Shown here: positions 8,562 to 17,269 of the stretch, piece after piece
How the letters are laid out: every line of letters starts with the position of its first letter
Numbering within the stretch: position 1 is the first letter of the stretch
Assembly (NCBI GenBank): GCA_030447505.1
Contig: JAUJOT010000004.1
Coordinates: 186,001 to 250,000 of the forward strand
Direction of reading: 5' to 3'
Origin: Solirubrobacteraceae bacterium
GTDB taxonomy: Bacteria; Actinomycetota; Thermoleophilia; Solirubrobacterales; Solirubrobacteraceae
Length of the DNA: 64,000 nt
Notes under the pieces: model-generated
The model's input: only the letters and a program-made list of their open reading frames with translations
Databases searched by the model: none
Told to the model about the DNA's origin: nothing
Translations under genes and position numbers: made by a program

Positions 8562-9530
8562 GTGCTGGCGTTTCGACGGTCTCTCGGCTGGCGAGTGTTG
8601 CTGACGAACGCTGCGGTGCTCGTCGGCGTCTCGATGTTCTATGTCCTCAGTCCGGCGACGATCAGCTCACCGGTCCTGTTGTCCGAAGCGATCGTCCTCG
8701 TCGCGGCGATCATCATCACGCTGTTTCTCAACCTGCTGTTGCTGGAGCGCGCACTTGCTCCGCTGGAGCAGTTGCGTCGCCTCATGCAGGCCGTCGATCC
8801 GCTTCGACCAGGGCGCCGCATCGAGCTCCAACGCGCGGATTCCGATGTGGCTGCGCTGGCCGACGCGTTCAACACGATGCTCGATCGCCTCGAGACCGAG
8901 CGGCGCGTGAGCGCGCGCCGCGCGGTGGCCGCTCAGGAGGAGGAGCGCCGTCGCGTCGCACGTGAGCTGCACGACGAGCTCGGCCAGGTGCTGACCGGCG
9001 TGCTGCTGCTCATCGACGAGGCGAACAGGGCGCCGCCGCAGCGGGCTTCGCAAGCACTCGAGGAGGGACGCGAAGCTGCGCGCGCGGCGATCGAGGAGGT
9101 CCGGCGGATCGTGCGCGACCTTCGTCCCGAAGCGCTCGACGACCTCGGGCTCGCCAGCGCACTGGCGGCGCTGGCGACGAGCTTCGAACGGCGGACCGGG
9201 ATCCGCGTCGAGCGGCGGGTTGCCGCCGATCTTCCCCACCTGTCGTCTGAGCAGGACCTCGTCCTGTACCGCGTCACACAGGAGGCCCTGACGAACGTCG
9301 CGCGCCATGCGCACGCGCGCCACGCCGAGCTGTGCATCGAGCAGATCGACGGCCACGTACGCGTGGTCGTGCGCGACGACGGCTGCGGCTTCGCGGGCGC
9401 GCCTCGCGACGACCGCGGCATCGGCGGCATCCGCGAACGCGCGATGCTCGTCCGCGGCACCGTCGACGTCCAGTCGGAGCCGGGACGGGGAACGCAGGTC
9501 GTACTGAGCATCCCGGTGCAGCAGCGATGA
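8562..9530 (+). CDS. HAMP-containing sensor histidine kinase, NarL type
   Basis: Two N-terminal transmembrane helices (LLTNAAVLVGVSMFYVL; IVLVAAIIITLFLNLLLL) flank almost no periplasmic loop, then a HAMP linker (ALAPLEQLRRLMQAV, ADAFNTMLDRLE). The HisKA_3 helix carries the phospho-acceptor histidine in VARELHDELGQVLTG. The HATPase domain shows the N box EALTNVARHAHA and the G box DDGCGFAG. GTG at 8562 starts just before the first helix; an upstream start at 8517 is possible. The stop overlaps the response regulator ATG by 4 bp. With so little sensory domain it probably senses membrane or intracellular cues. Confidence 0.9.
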   Translation: MLAFRRSLGWRVLLTNAAVLVGVSMFYVLSPATISSPVLLSEAIVLVAAIIITLFLNLLLLERALAPLEQLRRLMQAVDPLRPGRRIELQRADSDVAALADAFNTMLDRLETERRVSARRAVAAQEEERRRVARELHDELGQVLTGVLLLIDEANRAPPQRASQALEEGREAARAAIEEVRRIVRDLRPEALDDLGLASALAALATSFERRTGIRVERRVAADLPHLSSEQDLVLYRVTQEALTNVARHAHARHAELCIEQIDGHVRVVVRDDGCGFAGAPRDDRGIGGIRERAMLVRGTVDVQSEPGRGTQVVLSIPVQQR

Positions 9531-10186
9531 CGACGCCGCTGAAGACGAGGCTGGTGATCGCCGATGACCACGCGATCGTGCGTCGCGGCCTGCAGTCGCT
9601 GTTTGATCCGCAGCCGGACTTCGAGGTCGTGGGAGAGGCACAGGACGGCGCCGAGGCCGTCCAGCGCGTGCTCGACAGCGGCGCCGACCTTGCGGTGCTC
9701 GACATATCGATGCCGCTGAAGACGGGGCTGGCCGCGGCGCGAGAGATCACGCAACGCCGTCCGCAGACCCGCGTGCTCATGCTGTCGATGCACGACAACG
9801 AGCAGTACTTCTTCGAGGCCCTCAAGGCGGGCGCGTCCGGCTACGTCCTGAAATCGGCTGCCGACCGCGACCTCGTCGAGGCATGCCGATCGGCGATGCG
9901 AGGTGAGCCGGTCATCTTCGGCGGCGCTGTCACGGCGCTGATCCGCGACTACCTGGACCGCGTGCGGCGCGGCGAGGACACGCGCGAGGATCCGCTGACA
10001 CCGCGCGAGCTGGAGGTCGTCAAGCTGATCGCCGAGTCCCACACCAACGAGCAGATCGCCGAGCGGCTCGTGATCAGCCGCAAGACCGTCGAACGCCACC
10101 GCGCGAACATCCTCGAGAAGCTCGGGATGCGCGATCGCGTCGAGCTGACGCGCTACGCGATCAGGCGCGGCCTGATCGAACCCTGA
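9527..10186 (+). CDS. NarL/LuxR-family response regulator
   Basis: This is a 219-residue regulator. The receiver domain begins RLVIADDHAIVRRGL and has the phospho-acceptor aspartate in LAVLDISMP, the switch serine in LMLSMHD and the lysine in YVLKSAA. The C-terminal LuxR HTH is complete (DPLTPRELEVVKLIAES, NEQIAERLVISRKTVERH). It is translationally coupled to the kinase gene ending at 9530, so it is almost certainly that kinase's partner. Confidence 0.94.
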   Translation: MTTPLKTRLVIADDHAIVRRGLQSLFDPQPDFEVVGEAQDGAEAVQRVLDSGADLAVLDISMPLKTGLAAAREITQRRPQTRVLMLSMHDNEQYFFEALKAGASGYVLKSAADRDLVEACRSAMRGEPVIFGGAVTALIRDYLDRVRRGEDTREDPLTPRELEVVKLIAESHTNEQIAERLVISRKTVERHRANILEKLGMRDRVELTRYAIRRGLIEP

Positions 10187-10488
10187 GCGTGGCGACCACG
10201 ATCGCGCCGGCGTCGAGATCTCGCGTGAGGGGCGAGAGCGGTGCATGTCCCACACTCGCAGCGCCCGACCCCGGCGCGCTCGACGTGAGCGTCGCGGCCT
10301 GCTCTCAGGGCGACGCCTTGATCGCGCTGGTGGGTGAGCGTGCCGGCGTGCGCTCGTCCTCGTGTCACCGAGCGCGTCTGTGCTGCGAATGCTGGAGTTG
10401 ACCGCGACGCGCGATCTGCTGCACGTTCGGCGCGCCGACCCGCTGCATCGACGCTAGATCCGCGGCCCTGCCGGGGAGTCAGGGGATC
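10187..10488. other. Intergenic stretch before the mrp operon
   Basis: About 300 bases between the response regulator and mrpA. Short open frames exist on both strands, but none shows a conserved motif or a convincing ribosome binding site. It must hold the mrp promoter; no clear -35/-10 pair stands out in this GC-rich sequence. Confidence 0.5.
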
Positions 10489-12753
10489 GTGCCTCGCCGC
10501 AGTCGATCGCAGCACCTAGGCGTCAGCGCGTCGGCGGGCGGCGCGGTCGCCTGCGCGTGCGCGGCGTCGGCGACGTTCCTCGGCGGCTGGCTCGCGGGCG
10601 GCGCGGGCATCGACGTCCCGTGGGCGCCGACGTGGGATCTGCGCCTGGCGTTCGAGCTCGACGGCCTCGCCGCGCTGTACGGGCTGCTCGCCGCCGGTAT
10701 CGGGGTCCTCGTCTTCGTCTACGCGTCGGCGTACGTGCCCCGCCATCTCGCTGATCAGGGGCGCTCACGTCGAGAGGAAGCTCGCCTGCACGCCGCGATG
10801 GTGCTGTTCCTGGTCTCCATGCTGGGCCTGACGACCGCCCAGGACCTGATCTTGCTGTTCGTCTTCTGGGACCTCACCGCCGTCGCATCCTGGCTGCTGA
10901 TCGGCTTTGACCGCCGCAACCGCGACGCGCGGCTGTCGGCGCTCATGGCGCTGTTGGTCACCGCGATCTCGGCCGTGCTCATGCTGATCGGGATCCTCAT
11001 GCTGCGCGTCGAGTACGCCACCACGCAGCTGCCCGAGCTCTTCGCCGTCGCACGGCCGAGCACGACGGTCAGCGCCGCCGTCGGGCTGATCGCGGTCGCG
11101 GCGCTGGCCAAGAGCGCGCAGGTGCCGTTTCACTTCTGGCTGCCGCGCGCGATGGCCGCGCCGACGCCGGTGTCGGCCTACCTGCATTCGGCGGCGATGG
11201 TCGCGGCCGGCGTCTTCCTGCTGTCGCGGATTCATCCGCTGATCGCGCTCGACGCCGATCTGCTCGACGGCCTGCTCGTCGTGGGATTTGCGTCGATGGC
11301 GGTCGGCGGCGTCCTCGCGCTCGCAGCCGACGGGCTCAAGCGCCTGCTGGCGTACTCGACGATCTCGCAGTACGGCTACGTCGTCACGATGCTGGGCGTC
11401 GGTGGCAGCAGCGGCGCTGCCGCCGCCTCCTTCTACGTGCTCGCGCACGCGCTGGCCAAGAGCGCGCTGTTCATGACGGCCGGGACCGTGACCGCGGCGA
11501 CGGGCGCGAAGTCGCTGCGCGACACGGGTGGTCTGGCACGGGCCATGCCGCTGCTCGCGATCGCCAGCGCAGCAGCGGTCGCGGCGATCGCCGCGCTGCC
11601 GCTGACGATCGGGTTCTTCAAGGACGAGCTGTTCTTCAAGGCCGCGCTCGAGCGGGGCGACGTCGTCGCAGCGCTCGCCGTCGCGGGTGCCGCGCTGACC
11701 TTCGCCTACATGATGCGCTTCTGGTCGGGGATCTTCCTCGGCGCGCCGCGCGCGGCGCCGCAGCCCGTCGAGCGCCGGCTGGTGTGGCCCGTCGTGCTGC
11801 TCGCCGGCCTCGTGCTCATCGGCGGCATCGTGGTCGCCCCGTTTGCCGGATTGGCGCGCGACGCCGCGGCGGCGACGCACGCGGGCGCGGTGAAGCTGGA
11901 CGTCGCCTACCACCTCGACGCGCGCGCCGAGAACCTGATGGCGCTCGCGGCATACACCCTCGGCCTGCTCGTCCTCGCGCTCAGGCCCGTGCTCGAGGCG
12001 TCGCTCGGGCTCGTCGAGCGGGTCGGCAATCGCTTCGGGCCGGAGCGCGCCTATGGCGTGAGCCTGCGCGGACTGAACCGCATCTCCGATCGCTTGCACG
12101 CTGTCGAGGTTCGTGACCTGCGCGCGCGCGTGGCGGCCGTGATCGTGCCCGCCGCCGTCCTCGTCGCCGTCGGCGTCGCATTCACGCCGACGGCCGGCTC
12201 CTACCGGATCGGCAACGTCCTCGCGGCCGATGCACCGCTCGTCGCCACGCTCGCGGTCTGCGCCCTGGCGGCCGTCGCGGTGACCGCTCCGCGCCGCCAT
12301 CTCTCGCTTGCGCTGACGCTGTCGGCTGTCGGGTTCGCGCTGGCGACGGCCTACTCGCTGATGGACGCCCCTGACGTGGCGCTCGTCGCAGTGCTGATCG
12401 AGACCATCTTCGCCCTGCTGTTCGTCGGGGTGTTCGCCCTGCTGCCCGGCGACGTGCTGCGACGCGAGGCGCAGCTGCGCGTGCACCGGTCGCGCACGGT
12501 CCGCGACATCGTCGTCGCCACGCTCTCCGGCGTCGTCACGATGCTCGTCGTCTGGGCGGCGTTCTCGCGCCCGCAGCCAGACGCCGCGATGGCGGAGCGG
12601 CACCTCGAGCTGGCTGACGACGCCCACGGCAAGGATGTCGTGACCGTCATCCTCGCCGACTTCCGCGGACTGGACACGCTCGTCGAGGTGACCGTCGTCG
12701 CCGTCGCGATGATCGGCGTGAGCATGCTGCTCGCGCTCAGGGCGCGGGCATGA
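10489..12753 (+). CDS. mrpA: Mrp cation/proton antiporter subunit A
   Basis: This is the large antiporter-like subunit of the seven-gene Mrp (Mnh/Sha) complex, which exchanges Na+ (or K+) for H+ across the cell membrane. It has 754 residues and more than 15 hydrophobic segments. Complex I NuoL-like blocks are visible (FHFWLPRAMAAPTPVSAYLHSA with the conserved charged core, LKRLLAYSTISQYGY, GFFKDELFF). Near the C-terminus a DUF4040-like segment (DAPDVALVAVLIETIFALLF) is present, as in MrpA. GTG at 10489 follows a GGGGA ribosome binding site. It overlaps mrpB by 4 bp, starting a fully coupled operon. Confidence 0.95.
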   Translation: MPRRSRSQHLGVSASAGGAVACACAASATFLGGWLAGGAGIDVPWAPTWDLRLAFELDGLAALYGLLAAGIGVLVFVYASAYVPRHLADQGRSRREEARLHAAMVLFLVSMLGLTTAQDLILLFVFWDLTAVASWLLIGFDRRNRDARLSALMALLVTAISAVLMLIGILMLRVEYATTQLPELFAVARPSTTVSAAVGLIAVAALAKSAQVPFHFWLPRAMAAPTPVSAYLHSAAMVAAGVFLLSRIHPLIALDADLLDGLLVVGFASMAVGGVLALAADGLKRLLAYSTISQYGYVVTMLGVGGSSGAAAASFYVLAHALAKSALFMTAGTVTAATGAKSLRDTGGLARAMPLLAIASAAAVAAIAALPLTIGFFKDELFFKAALERGDVVAALAVAGAALTFAYMMRFWSGIFLGAPRAAPQPVERRLVWPVVLLAGLVLIGGIVVAPFAGLARDAAAATHAGAVKLDVAYHLDARAENLMALAAYTLGLLVLALRPVLEASLGLVERVGNRFGPERAYGVSLRGLNRISDRLHAVEVRDLRARVAAVIVPAAVLVAVGVAFTPTAGSYRIGNVLAADAPLVATLAVCALAAVAVTAPRRHLSLALTLSAVGFALATAYSLMDAPDVALVAVLIETIFALLFVGVFALLPGDVLRREAQLRVHRSRTVRDIVVATLSGVVTMLVVWAAFSRPQPDAAMAERHLELADDAHGKDVVTVILADFRGLDTLVEVTVVAVAMIGVSMLLALRARA

Positions 12754-13184
12754 CCAGCGTGCTGACGCGGATGGTCTCGCGCGCGCTGCTCGCGCCGACG
12801 CTCGTGGTGGCCGCGGCGATCCTCGTGAAGGGGTACGGCGACGTGGGCGACGGGTTCGCGGCAGGCATCGTCGCGGCGCTGGGGATCCTGCTGCAGTTCC
12901 TCGCCTTCGGCCGCGACGAGGTCGCGGCGGCCCTGCCCGTTCGACACGCTCGGTCGGTGGCGTTGTTCGGCCTGAGTGTCGGGGTCGCGGTGTTCGCGGC
13001 GCCGCTCGTGCTCGGCGGCGCGCCGCTCGAGCACTGGCCGCCTGCGACGCAGACGCCCGTACAGATCGGCTCGCTCGAGCTCATCACGGCCGTGGTCTTC
13101 GACGTCGGCGTCTTCCTGCTCGTGCTCGGCTCCGCGGTCACGATCATCGACGTCCTGACGGCGGCGGGGGAGGACGGGCGATGA
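12750..13184 (+). CDS. mrpB: Mrp antiporter subunit B
   Basis: This is a small membrane subunit of 144 residues with four hydrophobic segments. The family-typical GDVGDGFAAGIVAALGILLQ and ITAVVFDVGVFLLVLG are present. It starts inside the mrpA stop (ATGA) and ends overlapping mrpC, so it is translated in step with both. It is a required subunit of the assembled Mrp complex. Confidence 0.94.
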   Translation: MTSVLTRMVSRALLAPTLVVAAAILVKGYGDVGDGFAAGIVAALGILLQFLAFGRDEVAAALPVRHARSVALFGLSVGVAVFAAPLVLGGAPLEHWPPATQTPVQIGSLELITAVVFDVGVFLLVLGSAVTIIDVLTAAGEDGR

Positions 13185-13618
13185 ACCTCCTGTTCGCGCT
13201 GGTGATCGGGGTGTTGTTCGGAAGCGGCGTGTTTCTGCTGCTCAAGCCGGACCTGTTCCGGGTCGTCGCGGGTCTCGTGCTGATCTCCAACGCGGCGAAC
13301 CTGACGCTGATGGCGTCGGGGCTCACGCGAGGCCTGGCGCCGATCGGGCGCGCGGCGGGCGACGAGCGCGTCGCCGACCCGCTCGTGCAGGCGATGACGC
13401 TGACCGCGCTCGTGATCGGCTTTGCCGTGACCGCGCTGCTGCTCGGGCTCTCGGTCTCCGTGTATCGCTCGCGCCACAGCGTCGACCTCGACGAGCTCTC
13501 CCGCCAGCAGGCCGCCGACGCGGTGCGCAGGGAGGCCCGCGAGGCGCCCCACGACGAGGAGCACGAGCTCGACGAGAGCGACGAGCAGCGCGTCGCATAC
13601 CACGAGGCGCCGACGTGA
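13181..13618 (+). CDS. mrpC: Mrp antiporter subunit C (NuoK-like)
   Basis: A NuoK-like subunit of 145 residues with three transmembrane helices. The SGVFLLLKPDLFRVVAGLVL and ISNAANLTLMASG blocks and LVQAMTLTALVIGFAVTALL match the MrpC family. A hydrophilic, acidic C-terminal tail of about 45 residues (EAPHDEEHELDESDEQ) extends beyond the family core. It overlaps mrpB and mrpD by 4 bp each. Confidence 0.94.
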   Translation: MNLLFALVIGVLFGSGVFLLLKPDLFRVVAGLVLISNAANLTLMASGLTRGLAPIGRAAGDERVADPLVQAMTLTALVIGFAVTALLLGLSVSVYRSRHSVDLDELSRQQAADAVRREAREAPHDEEHELDESDEQRVAYHEAPT

Positions 13619-15015
13619 GCCTGATCGCGCTGCCGCTCGTGATCCTCTGGCCGGCGGCGATCCTGCTCGCCCTGCTCGACGGCCGGCGCCGCGGGCCCGG
13701 GATGCTCGCCGTGGCGGCGCTGGCCGCGAGCTTCGCCGCGCTCGCGGTCCTGCTCGCCAACGTCGTGGCGGATGGCCCGCAAGACCTCGTCGCGGGCGGC
13801 TGGGCAGCCGACGTCGGGATCCGCCTGCGCGTCGACGCGCTCGGCGGCGTGTTCGCCGTCGTCAGCTGCGGCGTGCTGCTCGCCGCGCTGCTGCAGGCCG
13901 TCATCACCGGCGTGCAGGCGCGGGTCACGCCCGCGCTGACGCTGTTCATGGCGCTCGGGCTGACCGGCTTGTTTTTGACCGGCGACATCTTCAGCTTCTA
14001 CGTCTTCTTCGAGCTGTCGATGATCTCCGCCTACGCCCTGACGAGCGCGCGTGGCGGCGGCCGGCACGTCAGCGCCGCGTTCATCTTCGCCGTCGTCAAC
14101 CTGGTCGGGTCATTCCTGTTTCTGATCGCGGTCGGAGCCCTGTATCGCGCAACCGGAACGCTGGAGATGCAGGCGGTCGCCGAGCGCGCCGCCCCGATCG
14201 ATCCGACCACGGCGATCGTGATCGCGATCACGTTCTTCGTCGCGTTCGGGATCAAGCTCGGGCTGTTTCCGTTTCACTTCTGGCTTCCGTCCGTCTATCT
14301 CGCCGTGCCTCCCCACGTCGCGGCGATGTTCGCCGGTGCGCTGGCGAACATCGGCGCATACGGGCTGCTGCGCTTCGGCGCGGCGATCCTCCCGAGCGAG
14401 CTCGCGCTCAGCGCCGGCGCGCTGATCGCGATCGGAACCGTCAGCATCGCCTACGGGGCGCTGCAGGCGATCGCCCGGCGCGACACGCGCGAGGTGCTCG
14501 CCTACTCGTCGATCGGCCACGCCGGCTACGTGCTCGTCGCGATCGGGCTCGGCGGACCGGTCGGCCTGGCGGCCGCCGTGATCTTCAGCATCGCCAACGC
14601 GCTCAACAAGACGCTGCTGTTTCTCGCCAGCGAGCTGCGCGGGCGTCTGACGGCGACCGCCTTCCTCGTCGGCGCTCTCAGCGTCGCCGGTGTCCCCCCG
14701 ACGGCCGGCTTCTTCGGCAAGGCCGCGCTGTTCGAGGCCGGTATCGACGCCGGCAGCATCGCCGCCGTCGTGCTGCTGTTCGTCGGCGGAGCGCTGTCCT
14801 TCGTGTACCTCTTTCAGATCTACCAGCACGACCGCTGGCGCCCGCGCGCCGAACGCGAGCGCGAGATGCCGCGCGGTCACGCGAGCCGCGGGCAACGCAG
14901 CGTCGCGCTCACCGTCGCCGCCGTCGTGCTCGTCCTCGGGCTCTGGCCCGAGCCGCTGCTCGCGATCGGCGAGCACGCCGCCGGCGAGCTCCTCGCAGGC
15001 GGTGCAGCCCGGTGA
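13615..15015 (+). CDS. mrpD: Mrp antiporter subunit D (NuoN/M-like)
   Basis: The second large antiporter-like subunit, 466 residues with about 14 hydrophobic segments. It has the ion-pathway blocks KLGLFPFHFWLPSVYLAVPP, REVLAYSSIGHAGYVLVAIG and LSVAGVPPTAGFFGKAALFE. Together with MrpA it provides the proton/cation translocation channels. A hydrophilic loop before the last helix is arginine-rich (RERE, RGHASRGQR). It starts in the mrpC stop and overlaps mrpE by 4 bp. Confidence 0.95.
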   Translation: MSLIALPLVILWPAAILLALLDGRRRGPGMLAVAALAASFAALAVLLANVVADGPQDLVAGGWAADVGIRLRVDALGGVFAVVSCGVLLAALLQAVITGVQARVTPALTLFMALGLTGLFLTGDIFSFYVFFELSMISAYALTSARGGGRHVSAAFIFAVVNLVGSFLFLIAVGALYRATGTLEMQAVAERAAPIDPTTAIVIAITFFVAFGIKLGLFPFHFWLPSVYLAVPPHVAAMFAGALANIGAYGLLRFGAAILPSELALSAGALIAIGTVSIAYGALQAIARRDTREVLAYSSIGHAGYVLVAIGLGGPVGLAAAVIFSIANALNKTLLFLASELRGRLTATAFLVGALSVAGVPPTAGFFGKAALFEAGIDAGSIAAVVLLFVGGALSFVYLFQIYQHDRWRPRAEREREMPRGHASRGQRSVALTVAAVVLVLGLWPEPLLAIGEHAAGELLAGGAAR

Positions 15016-15506
15016 CCCGGCTGCTCGTCACCGGCGTCGGGCTCGGCGTGCTCTACGTCCTGACGCTCGCCAGCCGTGACCCGCTGGATCTCGTGACGGG
15101 GGTGCTGCTGGGGTTGGTGCTCGCGGCGTTGCTCGGCAGGCGCATGCGGCCGGCAGCCGACGGACCCGCCGGCTCGCCGATCGGGCGCATGCTGTGGTTT
15201 CCGGTCTTCGCCGCCGCCGTACTCGCCGACGTCGCCCGCGGTACGTGGGACGTCGCGCTGCGCGTGATGCACCTGCGCGCCCTCGAACGTCCCGGGCTCG
15301 TGCGCATCCCGATCGGGCACCGCTCCGAGCGTGCGATCGCCGTCTCGGCGCTTGCGACGACGCTGTCGCCGGGAAGCGTGCTGATCGAAATCGATCGACA
15401 GCGCGGCGATCTGCTGCTGCATGTCATCGACGCCTCCGATCCCGACGAAGTCCGCGACCGCCATCAGCGCTTCTACGACCGCTACCAGCGACGGGTGTTT
15501 CCGTGA
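15012..15506 (+). CDS. mrpE: Mrp antiporter subunit E
   Basis: Subunit E, 164 residues. Two N-terminal hydrophobic segments are followed by a cytoplasmic domain. The family block ALATTLSPGSVLIEID and the downstream LLLHVIDA are clear. GTG at 15012 overlaps the mrpD stop. The mrpF start overlaps its own stop. Confidence 0.93.
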   Translation: MTRLLVTGVGLGVLYVLTLASRDPLDLVTGVLLGLVLAALLGRRMRPAADGPAGSPIGRMLWFPVFAAAVLADVARGTWDVALRVMHLRALERPGLVRIPIGHRSERAIAVSALATTLSPGSVLIEIDRQRGDLLLHVIDASDPDEVRDRHQRFYDRYQRRVFP

Positions 15507-15775
15507 TATCGGACCTCATCTTCTATGCGCCGACGGTCTGGCTCGCGTGCCTGCTCGGGATCGTCGTCGTTCGGCTGGCCGCCTCCGGCACGACCGCCGA
15601 GCGGATCCTCGCGATCGATCTGCTGACGCTGATCCTGATCGGCCTGCTCGCGCTCGCGGCGCGCGGCGACGCGCGGCCCTACGTCCTCGACACAGCACTG
15701 GCGCTCGCGCTGCTGTCCTTCGTCGCCACGCTGGCTGCGTGCAGGTACTACGAGGACCGCAGGCCGTTCTCATGA
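15503..15775 (+). CDS. mrpF: Mrp antiporter subunit F
   Basis: Subunit F, 90 residues with three transmembrane helices (FYAPTVWLACLLGIVVVRLA; ILAIDLLTLILIGLLALAA; ALALALLSFVATLAACRY). The conserved aspartate in AIDLLT is kept. I place the start at the GTG overlapping the mrpE stop (15503), because this gives the normal family length and preserves the coupled layout. Confidence 0.93.
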   Translation: MISDLIFYAPTVWLACLLGIVVVRLAASGTTAERILAIDLLTLILIGLLALAARGDARPYVLDTALALALLSFVATLAACRYYEDRRPFS

Positions 15776-16080
15776 GCGCGGTCGTCACCGACGTCCTCAC
15801 CGTGCTCGGCGTGGCGATCCTGACGATCGCCGTCTACGGCGTCGTGCGAATGCCCGACGTCTACACGCAGCTGCACGCGGCCTCGAAGGCCGGCTTCCTC
15901 GGCGTCGCCGCACTGCTGGCGGCCGTGGCGCTACAGGGCGACGCGGCCAGCGTCGCGCGCGCCGTGCTGATCGTCGGGCTGCTGGCGTTCACGACACCCG
16001 TCGCCGCCCATGCGATCGGGCGCGCGGCATCCCGCCGCGAAGAGCCGATGCGGACGCCCGGCGCCGTCGACGAGTCATGA
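15772..16080 (+). CDS. mrpG: Mrp antiporter subunit G
   Basis: The last subunit of the complex, 102 residues with three helices. The RMPDVYTQLHAASKAGFLG block is the MrpG signature, and TTPVAAHAIGRAA follows. The ATG overlaps the mrpF stop. The operon therefore has the full A-to-G order without a gap and is expected to encode a functional antiporter used in sodium or alkaline pH homeostasis. Confidence 0.94.
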   Translation: MSAVVTDVLTVLGVAILTIAVYGVVRMPDVYTQLHAASKAGFLGVAALLAAVALQGDAASVARAVLIVGLLAFTTPVAAHAIGRAASRREEPMRTPGAVDES

Positions 16081-16246
16081 CGCGCGACCGCGCTGCGCCG
16101 CCGCGCGCGCCGTCATCGACTTCGCCCCCGAGATGAACGCAGCGGGCGCGTCGCCGCGCGGTTGACGCGCCGTGCGGCCCTGGTGATCCGATTGTGGGCG
16201 CCCGTTGTCGACCACCAGCCGCCGGTCCCGCGCCTGGGCCACCCCC

Positions 16247-16654
16247 TCAGCGAGCGAGCTCCGCAATCCCACCGATGACGCCCGCGCCCGCTGCGACGCA
16301 CAGCACGAGCGACATCGCTGCCGCGCGCCCGCCCGTGTCAGCGTGACGGCGCGCGACGAGGCGCTCGGTGGCCGTCACCCCTGCTGCGAGCAGCATCGCT
16401 TGCGGGCCGAGATCGAGTAGGTCGATCTCGGCCCCCGAGAGCACGAGGCCGAGCAGCAGGCCGCCGGCTGCGACCGGGAACGTCACGAGCAGTTGATCGA
16501 CGGTCCCGTCATCCCAGCGCTGGCGCTCCGCTCCGCCGCCGGTCGACTCGCCGGCTGGGCGCCGCGAGACGTACCGGTCGGGGAGCCAGGCAGCCGCGAA
16601 CATCAGGGTCGCTGCGAGGGCCAGGCCGAGGATGACGAGGTAGATGGTGCTCAC
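16247..16654 (-). CDS. Hypothetical four-helix membrane protein
   Basis: This is a 135-residue protein with four hydrophobic segments: an N-terminal [20 protein letters not shown], then [23 protein letters not shown] and a final [19 protein letters not shown] hydrophilic loop ([19 protein letters not shown]) follows the first helix. The ATG at 16654 overlaps the end of the decayed UvrA-like frame. I do not recognise the family. It converges with mrpG, with about 165 bases between them. Confidence 0.6.
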   Translation of the reverse strand: MSTIYLVILGLALAATLMFAAAWLPDRYVSRRPAGESTGGGAERQRWDDGTVDQLLVTFPVAAGGLLLGLVLSGAEIDLLDLGPQAMLLAAGVTATERLVARRHADTGGRAAAMSLVLCVAAGAGVIGGIAELAR

Positions 16655-17019
16655 GATCGGCGAGCGAAGCTGCGGCGCCGCGCGCGCTGGCTTCGCTCAG
16701 AAGCAATTGTCCCGTATGCCCGGGATGCCGAGCATCGCGGGGCGGCGATGGCACCTGCGGACTTCGCGCCGACGGCTTTCCTGAGAGCCCTGTAAGTCTC
16801 GTTGATCAGCCGCTGCGACTTGGCGGCGATCGTGCCGAACACCAGCGACTCTTGCCCCGAGCCGGAGACGCCGGTGAACAGGTGAACCGTCAGCCGGCGC
16901 TTCGGGATCTCGATGCTGACGTCCTTGAGGTTGTTCACGCGCGCGCCGTGCACGCGGATCAGGTCGTGGCTGTCGGCAACGTGCAGCGCAGGCGAGTGCG
17001 CGTCCGTCCTCGTGGCCAT
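16651..17019 (-). pseudogene. Truncated UvrA-like ATPase fragment
   Basis: The first 75 residues match the N-terminus of UvrA-like ABC ATPases ([19 protein letters not shown], then [21 protein letters not shown]). The copy is broken: the Walker A expected as GVSGSGKSS reads GVSGSGQES, two residues (HL) are inserted just before it, and similarity ends abruptly after the INETY block of a protein that is normally 750-950 residues long. The remaining 45 residues are low-complexity. It is probably a non-functional remnant. Confidence 0.75.
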
Positions 17020-17269
17020 GCTCGTCGTGTATGCATCTGTTGGGCGGGGCCGCCTTCACGGTCTCCGTCGGCGTCGCCTGGCTCGATCTGACCAGCCTCG
17101 CACAGTACGTCTAGTTCTCGGCGGCCGTCACCGGCGTCGTGCGCGGGCTCCTTCCGTCCCGCTGTGCAGGTCATGGCTGCGATCGCCGGACGGCTCAGCG
17201 CAGCTCCTGGCCGGCGCAGAGCAGGCCGCCGAATGCCGCCGCCACCGATGAGCGCTTCGTCGCGCCGGC

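Noticed and set aside
10765-12627. A 620-residue minus-strand open frame opposite mrpA
   Set aside because: Its composition (Asp/Arg/Glu/Gln/His) is the mirror of hydrophobic codons on the other strand; it has no motif.
17029-17114. A 28-residue ORF ([20 protein letters not shown])
   Set aside because: It is too short, has no ribosome binding site and no context; probably chance.
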